DNA of 64,000 bases from Terriglobia bacterium (GCA_020073495.1 JAIQFD010000003.1:496001-560000), one strand, 5' to 3'. Shown: positions 43,201 through 50,195, counted from the first letter of the stretch. Numbers and translations: made by a program. Notes: generated by a model not told the origin, from the sequence alone.

Positions 43201-43766
43201 AGGGAACCGGACTGGGCCTGAGCATCTGCTACGGCATCCTGAAAGAGCACGGTGGGAGTATCCGCGCCTTCAATCACCCGGACGGCGGCGCGGTGTTCCA
43301 GGTGCGCTTGCCCGCCGTTCCGATGCCGGCAGCCCACGAGCCGCCGTTGCAGGTGGTACGGCACGATGGCCCGCTGCACGGGCGCGTGCTGCTGGTAGAC
43401 GACGAGGAATCGGTGTTGGAATTCGAGCGCGAAGTGCTGCGCAGCGCCGGCGCCGAAGTGTTCGCCTTCGGCGACGCAGAGGATGCCATCAGCCGACTGC
43501 GCAACGAGAATTTCGACGCCGTCATCGTGGATGGCAAAATGCCCGGCGCCTGGAGTGGAATGGAGATCTATCACTGGATCCGCTCCAACCGTCCAGGAAT
43601 GGAGAGGAACGTCATCTTCGCGGTCTCCAACGTGAATGATCCCGCGATGTGTAAATTTATCGAGGAAACCGGCGTCCCCTGCCTGACCAAACCATTCGAC
43701 GTTTCCGACCTGGTCTCGGTGACGCGGAGGCTGTTACAGAAGGCGCGGGCCAAGGCGACGGTGTGA
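40275..43766 (+). CDS. Hybrid sensor histidine kinase (7TM, GAF, PAS, PAS, GAF, HisKA, HATPase, REC)
   Basis: 1163 residues. Residues about 20-200 form around six or seven membrane helices. Then come GAF (about 212-362), PAS (367-480), PAS with PAC (485-603), a second GAF (617-775), the dimerisation domain with phospho-His H810 (SGVAHELNNPLTAILGYAQLL), the ATPase lid (N box NIINNAADAM, DSGPGI, GKGTGLGLSI, residues 905-1015) and a C-terminal receiver (1036-1160) with D1041-D1042, D1086 (VIVDGKMPG) and K1139. The first PAS has a cysteine set (C418, C435-P-Y-C438, C451) that may bind a metal or cluster. The output is probably relayed to the divergent HD-GYP regulator. Confidence 0.95.
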   Translation: MFLGCFTAPQLASSFQAEEFLAQASAVLLLLGGAVLIYRSFRGRYLLTWILGWLAYLVHKFAAAEAVGNPGFHALSAAMYVVAITLFAFSVFYYTDRRSPLLRLGAFSTLTLGASVVWALWFPGSEYLRIALVLMYAAIRAAGAIQLALFSRGRRAVGPLLLVFSLLFLHMHEPGASDMVAGFDVALELLLGIGMVVMVLDDSHERARRLRVLSAVTTAIAEAQDFMPIVHTALKELKGLMTARASWFRMLDSDQLVLVDSLGLSDEYICTRRSIPVGESFSGRTIQSGSPAMVRTGEVDPETRERLRAEGFNHLLMIPVQGKKTVIGILNLGIAWYRTYRADELEFFAAIANQLGIAVENHRLFSQILQSQKQWVSTFDSIQDSVLVHDERFRIIKANRALLDRLDLRQSAIMQGTCDGLLPGVGRSWQAWQGCPYCWRASEFETGPDPCFGGFSQVSTSSYNEQESRHVGTVHIIKDVTEHRAIAERYRMLFEQVQEGVFISAPDGRLLDCNDAFVRMLGYGSKEELLKLDIPTQLYADPKVRSALLGEIDEKGYLRSFEITLRRKDGTSVPVLETSFARRDESGAVLTYQGFLLDMTEKKRAEDEIRRRNRELYALNTIAVAATQSFDLDEILRVALEQVVDLFAADTGAIYLAEEDGRTLRRRVASGQHSALAAELKEVEIPEEFLNAVRQARVEVITQQHLPNLPPTVAEYVRAEGLQSWIWALLWTKDKVVGLLGIASRAPREFTPADESLLVAIGRQLATTIQKVHLYEETRRAYEELTRTQEQLLQSEKMSAIGQLISGVAHELNNPLTAILGYAQLLENEDIPLRAQDFVQKLYKQAQRTHKIVQNLLSFSRQRKPQRQQVDLRRVLEDTLALRDYDMKLSNIVVGRDFQPNLPDVLGDEHQLEQVFLNIINNAADAMLETTRGGTFGVRICAGEGEVCAEFHDSGPGIKDVKRIFDPFYTTKSVGKGTGLGLSICYGILKEHGGSIRAFNHPDGGAVFQVRLPAVPMPAAHEPPLQVVRHDGPLHGRVLLVDDEESVLEFEREVLRSAGAEVFAFGDAEDAISRLRNENFDAVIVDGKMPGAWSGMEIYHWIRSNRPGMERNVIFAVSNVNDPAMCKFIEETGVPCLTKPFDVSDLVSVTRRLLQKARAKATV

Positions 43767-43878
43767 ACTCACGGCAGCCCCTGTCCGAATCTCAACGAGG
43801 CTTTTTTGCTGGGGGAACAGATCCTTTTTTCGCGGGGTACGTCCAAGCCAATAACAGATTCCATCATCCCCAAGCGAG

Positions 43879-43904
43879 TGGGCGCCGTGAACTTTCGGCG
43901 CCCA
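43879..43904. repeat. Hairpin in the gap before amrS
   Basis: TGGGCGCC (43879-43886) and GGCGCCCA (43897-43904), perfect 8-bp stem with 10-base loop. No T-run follows, so it is not a clear terminator. The rest of the gap 43767-43959 shows nothing else. Confidence 0.4.
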
Positions 43905-43959
43905 TGCCCTCCTCCCGCCGCTCTGGTTTGGGAGTAAAATTCATCCCGGTGCAGTACCT

Positions 43960-45039
43960 ATGAAGTCATCCCGCGAGCAGGGGCACGAAGCGCGCTGGTG
44001 GGAGACGATGCCCGACGGCCGTCTCCACTGCTACCTTTGCCCCCGCCACTGCCACATCGGTGAAGGCCAGACCGGATTCTGCTTCATCCGCAAGAACGAG
44101 GCCGGACGCCTGCTCCAGCTCGGCTATGGGCGGCCGGCGGCTATCCAGGTCGATCCGGTGGAAAAGAAGCCGCTGAATCACTTCTTCCCCGGCACCAGGA
44201 TCTTTTCCATGGGCACGGCTGGCTGCAACATGGGCTGCTTCTTCTGCCAGAACTGGGACATCTCGAAAGCCAAGTCCGACCAGGTGAACGCCGCCGACCT
44301 GTCGCCCGACGCGGTCGTCGCTCTGGCTGAGCAGTACGACTGCCCGCACCTGGCCTTCACCTACAACGAGCCGACCATCTGGGGCGAGTACGTCATCGAC
44401 ATCGCAAAGGTCGCCCACGAACATGGGCTCAACACGGTGATGGTCACCAATGGCTACATCACCCGCGAGGCCTTCTTCGATGTGTACGAGCATATCGACG
44501 CCGCCAACGTGGATCTGAAGGCCTTCACCGAAACCTTTTACTCCAAGATCACGCTGACCCACCTGGAGCCGGTGTTGCAGACGCTCAAGTGGCTGCGGCA
44601 GGAGACCAACGTCTGGTTCGAGGTCACGAACCTGATCATCCCCACGCTCAACGATGACGAGAGTGAGTTCCAGAAGCTCTGCGACTGGATGCTGAACAAC
44701 GTGGGCGACGACGTCCCGGTGCACTTCACCGCCTTCCATCCCGATTTCAAGCTCCGGGACAAGCCAGCCACGCCGCCCCAGACGCTGCATCGCGCCCGCC
44801 GCATCGCCATGGAAATGGGCCTGAAGTACGTCTATGAGGGGAATATCTTCAGCGACGGAGCAAACACCATCTGCCCCGGCTGCAAGAAAGTGATCGTGCG
44901 CCGCTCCTGGCACAGCGTGCTGACCAATCAGCTCAAAGCTGGGAAGTGTGCGACTTGCGGGACGGCGATCGCCGGGGTGTTCACCCAGAAGCAGGTCGAG
45001 CAGCGCCGGACCGTCAACCACCTGCACCCGGTCGCCTGA
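43960..45039 (+). CDS. amrS: AmmeMemoRadiSam-system radical SAM protein
   Basis: 359 residues. The radical SAM cluster motif C89-x3-C93-x2-C96 is in AGCNMGCFFCQNWDIS, which is the AmrS/PflA-related form. Further cysteines lie at the N-terminus (C24YLC27PRHC31, C41) and at the C-terminus (CPGCKK and CATCG), where they may bind zinc or a second cluster. Family hallmarks PGTRIFSMGTAGCN, FTYNEPTIWGEYV, TNGYITREA, NVDLKAFTETFYSK and HFTAFHPDFKL are present. The enzyme probably makes a 5'-deoxyadenosyl radical; its substrate is not established. The usual partners, Memo and AMMECR1 proteins, are not in the window. Confidence 0.95.
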   Translation: MKSSREQGHEARWWETMPDGRLHCYLCPRHCHIGEGQTGFCFIRKNEAGRLLQLGYGRPAAIQVDPVEKKPLNHFFPGTRIFSMGTAGCNMGCFFCQNWDISKAKSDQVNAADLSPDAVVALAEQYDCPHLAFTYNEPTIWGEYVIDIAKVAHEHGLNTVMVTNGYITREAFFDVYEHIDAANVDLKAFTETFYSKITLTHLEPVLQTLKWLRQETNVWFEVTNLIIPTLNDDESEFQKLCDWMLNNVGDDVPVHFTAFHPDFKLRDKPATPPQTLHRARRIAMEMGLKYVYEGNIFSDGANTICPGCKKVIVRRSWHSVLTNQLKAGKCATCGTAIAGVFTQKQVEQRRTVNHLHPVA

Positions 45040-45045
45040 AACCAG

Positions 45046-45290
45046 TGTCATCCCGAGTGGCTGGTAGCCTGGGGCTTCAGCCCCAGGTCTCCGTGAGGGA
45101 GCTGCTGTTGCTCTCATCCCGAACGGGGTCAGCTCTGTCGGGGCGCGGCTTGGCTTTGTTAGGGCGCGACTGGTAGACCCCCGGCTTCAGCCGGGGGCCG
45201 GGCTTCAGCCCGAGCCGCGCCATCCCCGCTCTACCCCTCTGTCATCCTGAGGGGGCTTTAGCCCCCGAAGGACCTCCGAGCTGCTGGCGC
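45046..45290. repeat. Palindrome array, CTTCAG/CTTTAG-centred (block 1)
   Basis: Units built as AGTGTCATCCCGA, a palindrome, then GAGGGA(C/G)CTGCT: GGGGCTTCAGCCCC, CCCGGCTTCAGCCGGG, GGGCTTCAGCCC and GGGGGCTTTAGCCCCC. The stems change together while the centre is fixed. This fills the 315-base gap after amrS; no gene is seen in it. Confidence 0.7.
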
Positions 45291-45354
45291 CACGACTCAG
45301 TTTGGATGGATTTCAACCAAAAGGTATCAGGGCGCGGCATCAGCTCCGCGCTCT

Positions 45355-45951
45355 TCACAACTCCGCTTTCTTGAACTCCGCCGCCATGAACTTCAGGAAT
45401 CGCCGCCGTTCTTCCGGTTCCATCCGCTCGACCTGCGGCAACAAGCGGAGCCTCTGCCGCATCACCAGCTCCCGCCCCCAGTTCAGCACCATGGACCCCA
45501 TCCGCGCCTCTGTAAGGATCGCGATACTCTCCACCAGCTTCCGCAGGTACGGGTTCCGCAGCCGCTCCATGCTGACCTCATACCCGTTGACCGCGAACGG
45601 CTCGAACGACAGCACCTCCAACGTGATGTCCGCGCCCTCGGCCAGCAGGCTCTGGAACAGGCGGTTCAGCCGCAGGTTGGTCTCTCCCCGGCGTCCCGCC
45701 CACAACACGCCGCGCAGCCGCCGTATCACACAATCAGTCTCGCCGACGTAGACCACGCTCGGCACTCGCGGTCTGTCCAAGCGCCAGCAATACACCGCCG
45801 GCCCCTGATACCTTTCTCTCAGATACTTTGTCGTCTTCTGCGGAAATCGGTACGGTTCACCGACGCCCGCCAGCACCGGCGTCCACCGCATCTCGATATC
45901 AAGTTCCTTTGCCATTGCAACTACCGCAGTGTAATCCCTCCCCACCGTCAT
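45355..45951 (-). CDS. GIY-YIG-like nuclease domain protein
   Basis: 198 residues from the ATG at 45951; a longer frame runs into palindromic repeats and is rejected. The GIY-YIG pattern appears as G50-PAVYCW and V66-VYVGETDCVIRRLRGVL, with the Arg residues expected in the following helix and a Glu in the later helix (KLVESIAILTEARMGSMVLNWG). The N-terminal 45 residues (YTAVVAMAKELDIEMRWTPVLAGVGEPYRFPQ) are unlike known homing enzymes. The C-terminus is a basic/acidic helix. It may be a DNA-processing or repair enzyme. A second GIY-YIG-like gene lies 1.4 kb downstream. Confidence 0.6.
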   Translation of the reverse strand: MTVGRDYTAVVAMAKELDIEMRWTPVLAGVGEPYRFPQKTTKYLRERYQGPAVYCWRLDRPRVPSVVYVGETDCVIRRLRGVLWAGRRGETNLRLNRLFQSLLAEGADITLEVLSFEPFAVNGYEVSMERLRNPYLRKLVESIAILTEARMGSMVLNWGRELVMRQRLRLLPQVERMEPEERRRFLKFMAAEFKKAEL

Positions 45952-46500
45952 CCCCTCCCAAGTGTCAACCCGAGTGGGCTTCAGCCCGCGAGGGACCTGC
46001 TTTTCCTCCCCAGTGTCATCCGAGTGGCTGGTAGCCTGGGCCTTCAGAGCCTGTGTGAGAACTCGATTTCTAGCAGCACGGTGGAACAATTCGCGCAGAT
46101 CCAGCCCGCGGAGCGGGCGGAATACGTTAGCCCAGCCCGGAAGGGCTGGGTAAATTGGAAAGAATGGACGAGCCCCGTAGGGGCGACATAGTTCTCACAC
46201 ACACACTCTTCAGCCCCAGGTCTCCGCGAGGGACCTGCTGTTTGTTGGGGCGCGGCCGGTAGACCCTCGGCTTCAGCCGGGGGCCGGGCTTCAGCCCGAG
46301 CCGCGCCAACAGCTACCCCTAAAGTGAGCGGCTTTAGCCGCTGAGGGACATGCTGTTCCTCCCCAGTGTCATCCCGAACGGCTGGTAGCCTTGGGCTTCA
46401 GCCCAAGGTGAGGGACCTGCTTTTCACCACCACCACCCCAGTGTCATCCCGAACCGACTTCAGTCGCTGAGGGACCTGCTTTTCGCTGATTAACCCAGTG
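45952..46500. repeat. Palindrome array, CTTCAG/CTTTAG-centred (block 2)
   Basis: At least six units, for example GGGCTTCAGCCC, CGGCTTTAGCCG, GGGCTTCAGCCC and CGACTTCAGTCG, each between (A)GTGTCATCCCGA and GAGGGACCTGCTTTT-like flanks. One unit is split by the MITE-like element at 46048-46207. Apart from repeats this 645-base gap shows no gene. Confidence 0.75.
46048..46207. mobile_element. MITE-like 160-bp element with inverted ends and 6-bp target duplication
   Basis: TGTGTGAGAACT (46052-46063) is perfectly inverted at AGTTCTCACACA (46190-46201). CTTCAG flanks it directly on both sides (46042-46047 and 46208-46213). Removing the element and one CTTCAG restores an intact unit of the palindrome family almost identical to that at 45064-45100. 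Inside are three small hairpins (GCCCGCGGAGCGGGC, CCCAGCCCGGAAGGGCTGGG, GCCCCGTAGGGGC) and no coding frame, so it needs an outside transposase. Confidence 0.7.
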
Positions 46501-46596
46501 GCATCTCCGACCTTAGCTGTTCCTTCGTGAGCCAAGCATCTGCACGGAAACTTTCGAAAACGTGCCATTACAATGTTCGAAGGGGGATTCCCCGCA

Positions 46597-47352
46597 ATGA
46601 GCGACATCAAAGTCGTCCTCAAACAAACGGTCTTAGAAGGATCGGCTCAACCAGACCTTCTGCAGAGAGTCGCAACCGTTTACCTTGACGGCAGCGAATA
46701 TCGTATTTCGGCTCCGCCAGAAGCCAAGGGCGACGCCCTAGATTGGGTGTCACATTTTACGGTCAGACAACTCGTGGACTTCGGCTCAGAGATCGAAATC
46801 CACGATGCCATTGGTGTTCTCGCCCTAAGAGCCACTCAAGAAGAACTCGAAAAAGGGAAGAGAGCTAGTAAGAGAGCACTCGGGGCGCACCCTGACGGGG
46901 TTCATTGCAGCGCCCAGATATGCCTGAACGGACATGTCCAGCACTGCGACGGTGCGTCATTCGAGTCAAACGTCCACTGCACGAGGTGCGGCGCTCCTTG
47001 TATTGACGAGTGCCCTCGCTGTAAAGAGCCGATTCGTGGAGCTGACAAGTACAAGCCCGTAGATATGTATTCCCGTCCTCAGTTTTGTCACGCCTGTGGA
47101 CGTCCATATCCATGGATGGAAGATCGCCTCAACACCGCTCGTGAATTGCTTGACCATGACGACAAGCTATCGCTCGATGATCGGAAAAACCTTTGGGGTG
47201 ACCTGCAATATGTCATGTCAGACCCCAGAGCCGACCTCGTCCCGGCTAAGAAGAAGCTGATTGGCATTAGGCTGGAGAAGGCGACCGAGTACGTGAGAGA
47301 AGCCATCTTGGACTTGATTGCAAAAGCCACGGCGGAGGTTTTGAAGGGTTAG
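46597..47352 (+). CDS. DUF2321-type zinc-ribbon protein
   Basis: 251 residues from the ATG at 46597; an ATG 24 bases earlier is possible. Residues 104-170 hold a dense set of zinc ligands: C104, C109-x3-H113, C117, C128-T-R-C131, C135, C139-P-R-C142, C164-H-A-C167, as in DUF2321 proteins with CLNGHVQHCDG, CTRCG, CPRCKEPIRG and FCHACGRPYPW. The N-terminal 95 residues look like a separate small alpha/beta domain; the C-terminal 75 residues are helical. Zinc ribbons of this kind often bind other proteins or nucleic acid. It is an accessory gene of lower GC. Confidence 0.75.
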   Translation: MSDIKVVLKQTVLEGSAQPDLLQRVATVYLDGSEYRISAPPEAKGDALDWVSHFTVRQLVDFGSEIEIHDAIGVLALRATQEELEKGKRASKRALGAHPDGVHCSAQICLNGHVQHCDGASFESNVHCTRCGAPCIDECPRCKEPIRGADKYKPVDMYSRPQFCHACGRPYPWMEDRLNTARELLDHDDKLSLDDRKNLWGDLQYVMSDPRADLVPAKKKLIGIRLEKATEYVREAILDLIAKATAEVLKG

Positions 47353-47381
47353 CGCTAGTGGCGCCAGTCGCCCACAGGTCG

Positions 47382-47753
47382 TCAATTTTGCCGATCCCAA
47401 GGGGGCCGCTGCCCCCCGTGGACTTCCATATACGCTCTGCGGAATTGGCCTTCCATCCGTTGCGCTTCCGCCTTACTCTTTGCTTGAATCCATGCGACCT
47501 CTACGCATTCGACCATTTCATTGTCATAGAGTTCCAAGAACACTCGATGCGTTGTAGCACCGCCCCATCCACACAGAAAATTCATCACGATCCGCTGTCG
47601 CAGGTGTTGGGTGTGGCCGTACTTCAAGATCTCTCTTGTGGTGCAGTGCCGGATTGCATAAACAGCAGGAACATTGCCATAGTTGGGAAGGTCTGCAATG
47701 CAGAGCCGATACATTGGAATCCAGCGATCAAATGAATTCTGACTCTTTGCCAT
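47382..47753 (-). CDS. Small GIY-YIG-like protein
   Basis: 123 residues. GGAGG lies 7 bases before the ATG. Core: NVPAVYAIRHCTTREILKYGHTQHLRQRIV, i.e. V31-Y-A in place of GIY, K44-Y-G-H-T in place of YIG, R52 on the following helix and E101 (AQRMEGQFRRAYME). The His in place of the second motif's usual hydrophobic/Glu is also seen in divergent GIY-YIG proteins. It may be a nuclease or an inactive DNA-binding relative. A GGCCACCCGCC motif lies 15 bases before its 5' end on the sense strand. Confidence 0.6.
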   Translation of the reverse strand: MAKSQNSFDRWIPMYRLCIADLPNYGNVPAVYAIRHCTTREILKYGHTQHLRQRIVMNFLCGWGGATTHRVFLELYDNEMVECVEVAWIQAKSKAEAQRMEGQFRRAYMEVHGGQRPPWDRQN

Positions 47754-47872
47754 ATCAATACCTCCGCGGCGGGTGGCCCACCTTTCAGGGCGAGTATAGA
47801 ACCGGGCTGCCTCGCAGGGCGGGTGGCCCAGGCAACGCCGGGTATGTTACATCCCTGTACGGATGGGGGTGC

Positions 47873-47901
47873 CCCACCCAACGCGGTTTTCGTTGGGTGG
47901 G
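47873..47901 (+). repeat. REP hairpin
   Basis: CCCACCCAACG (47873-47883) and CGTTGGGTGGG (47891-47901), perfect, preceded by GGGGTGC. Same family as those at the RAYT locus 26 kb away. Confidence 0.75.
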
Positions 47902-47943
47902 CGTGACTCTGCTTTGGCGCTTTGGCAGTCGATTTCTAAAGAA

Positions 47944-47989
47944 TGGTCGGGGCGACAGGATTTGAACCTGTGACCCCCTGCGCCCAAGG
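47944..47989 (-). pseudogene. 3' fragment of a tRNA-Pro(TGG) gene
   Basis: On the minus strand this gives the anticodon loop with TGG, the 3' anticodon strand GCAGG, a variable loop, an intact T arm (ACAGG-TTCAAAT-CCTGT), the 3' acceptor strand CGCCCCG and an encoded ACCA. The 5' half is missing: the bases before the anticodon loop do not pair. A 46-base match with two differences lies at 50196-50241. Such fragments are typical of integration into the 3' end of a tRNA gene. Confidence 0.7.
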
Positions 47990-48000
47990 ATTGCACGCAC

Positions 48001-48290
48001 GAGAACTCAACAACTTACGCTGGAGTGCTACTGGGGTTGACGAATGATGATGGCGAATCGTCAATCCAAGGACTTGCGCGAGGGGGCGTGATCATCGGTA
48101 GCACTCGGTAAGGTTTGGTGGTGGGCACAAAACTGGGCACAGTGTTGAGCCGGGGGCCCCTTCGGGGAACCCCATCTTCGAGAGTCGAGTCCCCCTCGTT
48201 TTCCCAGGTGACGGTGAATGTGTGCAGGAGCCCCGACCTCACATACCTGGGCCTGGAAACGTCCAAAGCGGCTTTGGCCCTCCAGGGTTC
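48001..48290. other. Non-coding stretch next to the tRNA fragment
   Basis: No convincing gene. TGGGCACAAAACTGGGCACA (48122-48141) is a direct repeat of TGGGCACA(A); phage integrase genes often end in such sequence next to tRNA attachment sites, but no integrase domain could be read here. A short GGGGAACCCC-type hairpin follows. Confidence 0.35.
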
Positions 48291-49151
48291 CTACTGGTTG
48301 TCAACCGAACCCATGGCACCGGATTCCGCTTCCATCCGAGCAAGAGATTCCGGAGACCAAACTAATGCCCAATCTCGCTTAGCATTTTGAATGGCATCTC
48401 GTAGACCCTCAATCTTGAACCGTTCTTCCTGAACCTCAAGAGCTACGAACAAGCAGTTGTGCGCTGTTATGAGAGCTTGGTCAGCTTCATCCGGCTGGGA
48501 CTCTCGCTTGAAGCCCATCTGTCCGTTAGACAGTTCCAGCCGTTCGGTCATCGCACGATACGTACCGTGAGTATGTCTTAGCGGGAAAAAGTAGCCCGGA
48601 ACAATCAGTGAGCCGATAGCCCCCGTCTTTTTTGCCATCGAAACGAAGTCCAGCTTGCTCCATGTGTGCCCTACTCGCTTTTCCTCGCAGATCGTGGACT
48701 TGCACGATTTCACCATGAACCTGTTCTTCACCTCTGCGTACCTTCGTTCTATGTCCGCCACCATCTCCGCTGGCAACGCACTCTCACCGAATGTGTCAAG
48801 GATTGGCTTCATCAGCTTGTACTGTTGCACCCGGTCGAACTCAAAGAATGCCTGGAGTTCTTCGGGGTGGTCGTGGAGGTACTTGAGGGTAACGGCGTGC
48901 TCGTACATGGAGCGCAGGAGCTTCATGGCCCCGTAGCCATACCCGTTTGCCGCCATCAGGAAGACTTCCATGAAGTCTTCCGCCACCAGTGAGCCGTAGA
49001 AGTACACAAACTTGTCTATCGGCGTATCCATCACCTGTGTTCGAGCAAACGCTAAGTTGACGGCGTCTCCAAGCCGGGACATGACCGTCGCCCAGTGTGG
49101 GTGGCGTTGATCAAAGGCGGTTGCTGCGTCTTCAAATCCATAGAGCGACAT
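48291..49151 (-). CDS. DUF5677-like accessory protein
   Basis: 286 residues, all helical. The segment EDFMEVFLMAANGYGYGAMKLLRSMYEHAVTLKYLHDHPEELQAFFEFDRVQQYKLM is typical of DUF5677 proteins, with R-S-M-Y-E-x-A-V in a long helix. H-x-x-W and HTHG (residue about 195) could bind metal. The function of the family is unknown; members are common in variable genome regions. Lower GC than the core, no signal peptide. It may be transcribed with the upstream Rap1a-like gene. Confidence 0.65.
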   Translation of the reverse strand: MSLYGFEDAATAFDQRHPHWATVMSRLGDAVNLAFARTQVMDTPIDKFVYFYGSLVAEDFMEVFLMAANGYGYGAMKLLRSMYEHAVTLKYLHDHPEELQAFFEFDRVQQYKLMKPILDTFGESALPAEMVADIERRYAEVKNRFMVKSCKSTICEEKRVGHTWSKLDFVSMAKKTGAIGSLIVPGYFFPLRHTHGTYRAMTERLELSNGQMGFKRESQPDEADQALITAHNCLFVALEVQEERFKIEGLRDAIQNAKRDWALVWSPESLARMEAESGAMGSVDNQ

Positions 49152-49175
49152 AGGCGAGTAGGAGCCACTCCTGGC

Positions 49176-49343
49176 TCAAGTTCTAACGACCAAACACAAA
49201 ATCAGATTCACTGTGCCTGTTCCACGAACTGGCCCATGGCGAGGAGCAAACGTTTCACGATGCGCCTCCGTTGTGATGTCTCCACACGGCCCGAGATTCA
49301 TTGTCACCTGCAATGTTGAAGTCGTTTGTCTTTTGTTGCTCAT
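49176..49343 (-). CDS. Possible small ORF coupled to the Rap1a-like gene (55 aa)
   Basis: Starts in the stop of the upstream gene (ATGA at 49340-49343) and ends 24 bases before the DUF5677 gene, so it would fit a three-gene operon. The sequence (MSNKRQTTSTLQVTMNLGPC, then VNLILCLVVRT at the end) matches nothing known and there is no clear ribosome site, so it may be chance. Confidence 0.25.
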   Translation of the reverse strand: MSNKRQTTSTLQVTMNLGPCGDITTEAHRETFAPRHGPVRGTGTVNLILCLVVRT

Positions 49344-49741
49344 TTCGTCGCGCATGGAAAAGCCTTCCTTAGGGCTTGCTGGGCAAGGATGGTGGTCAGT
49401 TTGTGGGCTTGCTCCGGGTGATCTTTGATCCATTTGCTGATGATTCGCGCCACTTGAACTGTCTGGACGTCCGCGCTCGGTAGGCAGATGTTACCGTCGG
49501 CCAGCAACAATGCGTGTTCTAGACCTTCGGTGTAGCCAGCACAATACGCAAACTGAAAAAAGCCCTCAGGGTCACTCCCGGAGCCGGTGGTCTTGCCATC
49601 CACAAACTCAGCGCATCTTAGAACATAGTCATTTCCAAAGGCGACGGAAGGACGTTCAGATGCAAAGACACGACTGCAAACGGCGAGAACGGCGAAAGCG
49701 CAACCTGAAACGAGCACAAGACAAACCAGCAAACGCTTCAT
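49340..49741 (-). CDS. Rap1a/Tai-family protein (immunity-like), secreted
   Basis: 133 residues with a signal peptide (about 1-27, LLVCLVLVSGCAFAVLAVCSRVFA). The mature part matches the Rap1a/Tai pattern: GNDYVLRCAEF, then FAYCAGYTEGLEHALL, ICLPSADVQTVQVARIISKWIKDHPEQAHKLTTILAQQALRKAFPC, with four cysteines that would form the two family disulfides. Characterised members neutralise peptidoglycan-cleaving type VI amidase effectors in the periplasm, but many homologues occur without effectors. No effector or secretion gene is in the window. AAAGGAG lies rather far (13 bases) from the start. Confidence 0.75.
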   Translation of the reverse strand: MKRLLVCLVLVSGCAFAVLAVCSRVFASERPSVAFGNDYVLRCAEFVDGKTTGSGSDPEGFFQFAYCAGYTEGLEHALLLADGNICLPSADVQTVQVARIISKWIKDHPEQAHKLTTILAQQALRKAFPCATK

Positions 49742-50195
49742 AGGTGATACACGACTCCTTTCCGATGAGCATCTCGGTCCCGAACAACCGTGCTTAGTCC
49801 GGGGGACACCATACTACTAGACAGAGAATCTTCGGGGCCGCAGCGGAGGATCAGCCGCAACTCACGAAGGTGAGGTAGTTGGACTGAAGCGGCCCGAATT
49901 CTATCGCGGACACCGAGGATGTCTGTGATGCTGGTCACGGATAAACACTGACGTGAGTCTTTCGTACACCCAGATGAGCCAAAATAGGCTGGAGCACTCC
50001 GGTTCTGGAAGGGCGTGCTCGGCTTTCTCTTCGGTGCTAACATCCGACCAGCTGTGGCCAGACGAGAAACGCGCTCGATACGCTGCCATTCGTGAGCGGA
50101 TGGCTGACGGCTCCGAGGGCGCTCGTATGCGGCGAATCAAAGGCGGCGGGTGGCCCGTCCTTCGACTGAGCAGTATAGGACTGTTTTCGTTGAAT
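49742..50195. other. Gap without a supported gene
   Basis: 454 bases. A frame at 49953-50225 contains QLWPDEKRARYAAIRERMADGS, which looks protein-like, but it has no ribosome site and runs into the tRNA-like sequence, so it may be a remnant of a gene. A GGCGGGTGGCC motif lies at 50145-50155. Confidence 0.4.

Noticed and set aside
43763-43963. 66-codon frame between the kinase and amrS
   Set aside because: No ribosome site, no protein-like pattern, and it overlaps the kinase stop and a hairpin.
45952-46089. N-terminal extension of the GIY-YIG-like protein
   Set aside because: The extra codons translate a palindrome-family unit, so they are repeat sequence, not gene.
31037-46500. Repeat blocks as CRISPR arrays
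   Set aside because: Unit length, spacing and the hairpin centres vary, there are no unique spacers of fixed length, and no cas gene is present.
48015-48266. 83-codon frame as integrase remnant
   Set aside because: Its position beside a tRNA fragment is suggestive, but no tyrosine-recombinase motif (R..HxxR..Y) can be read.
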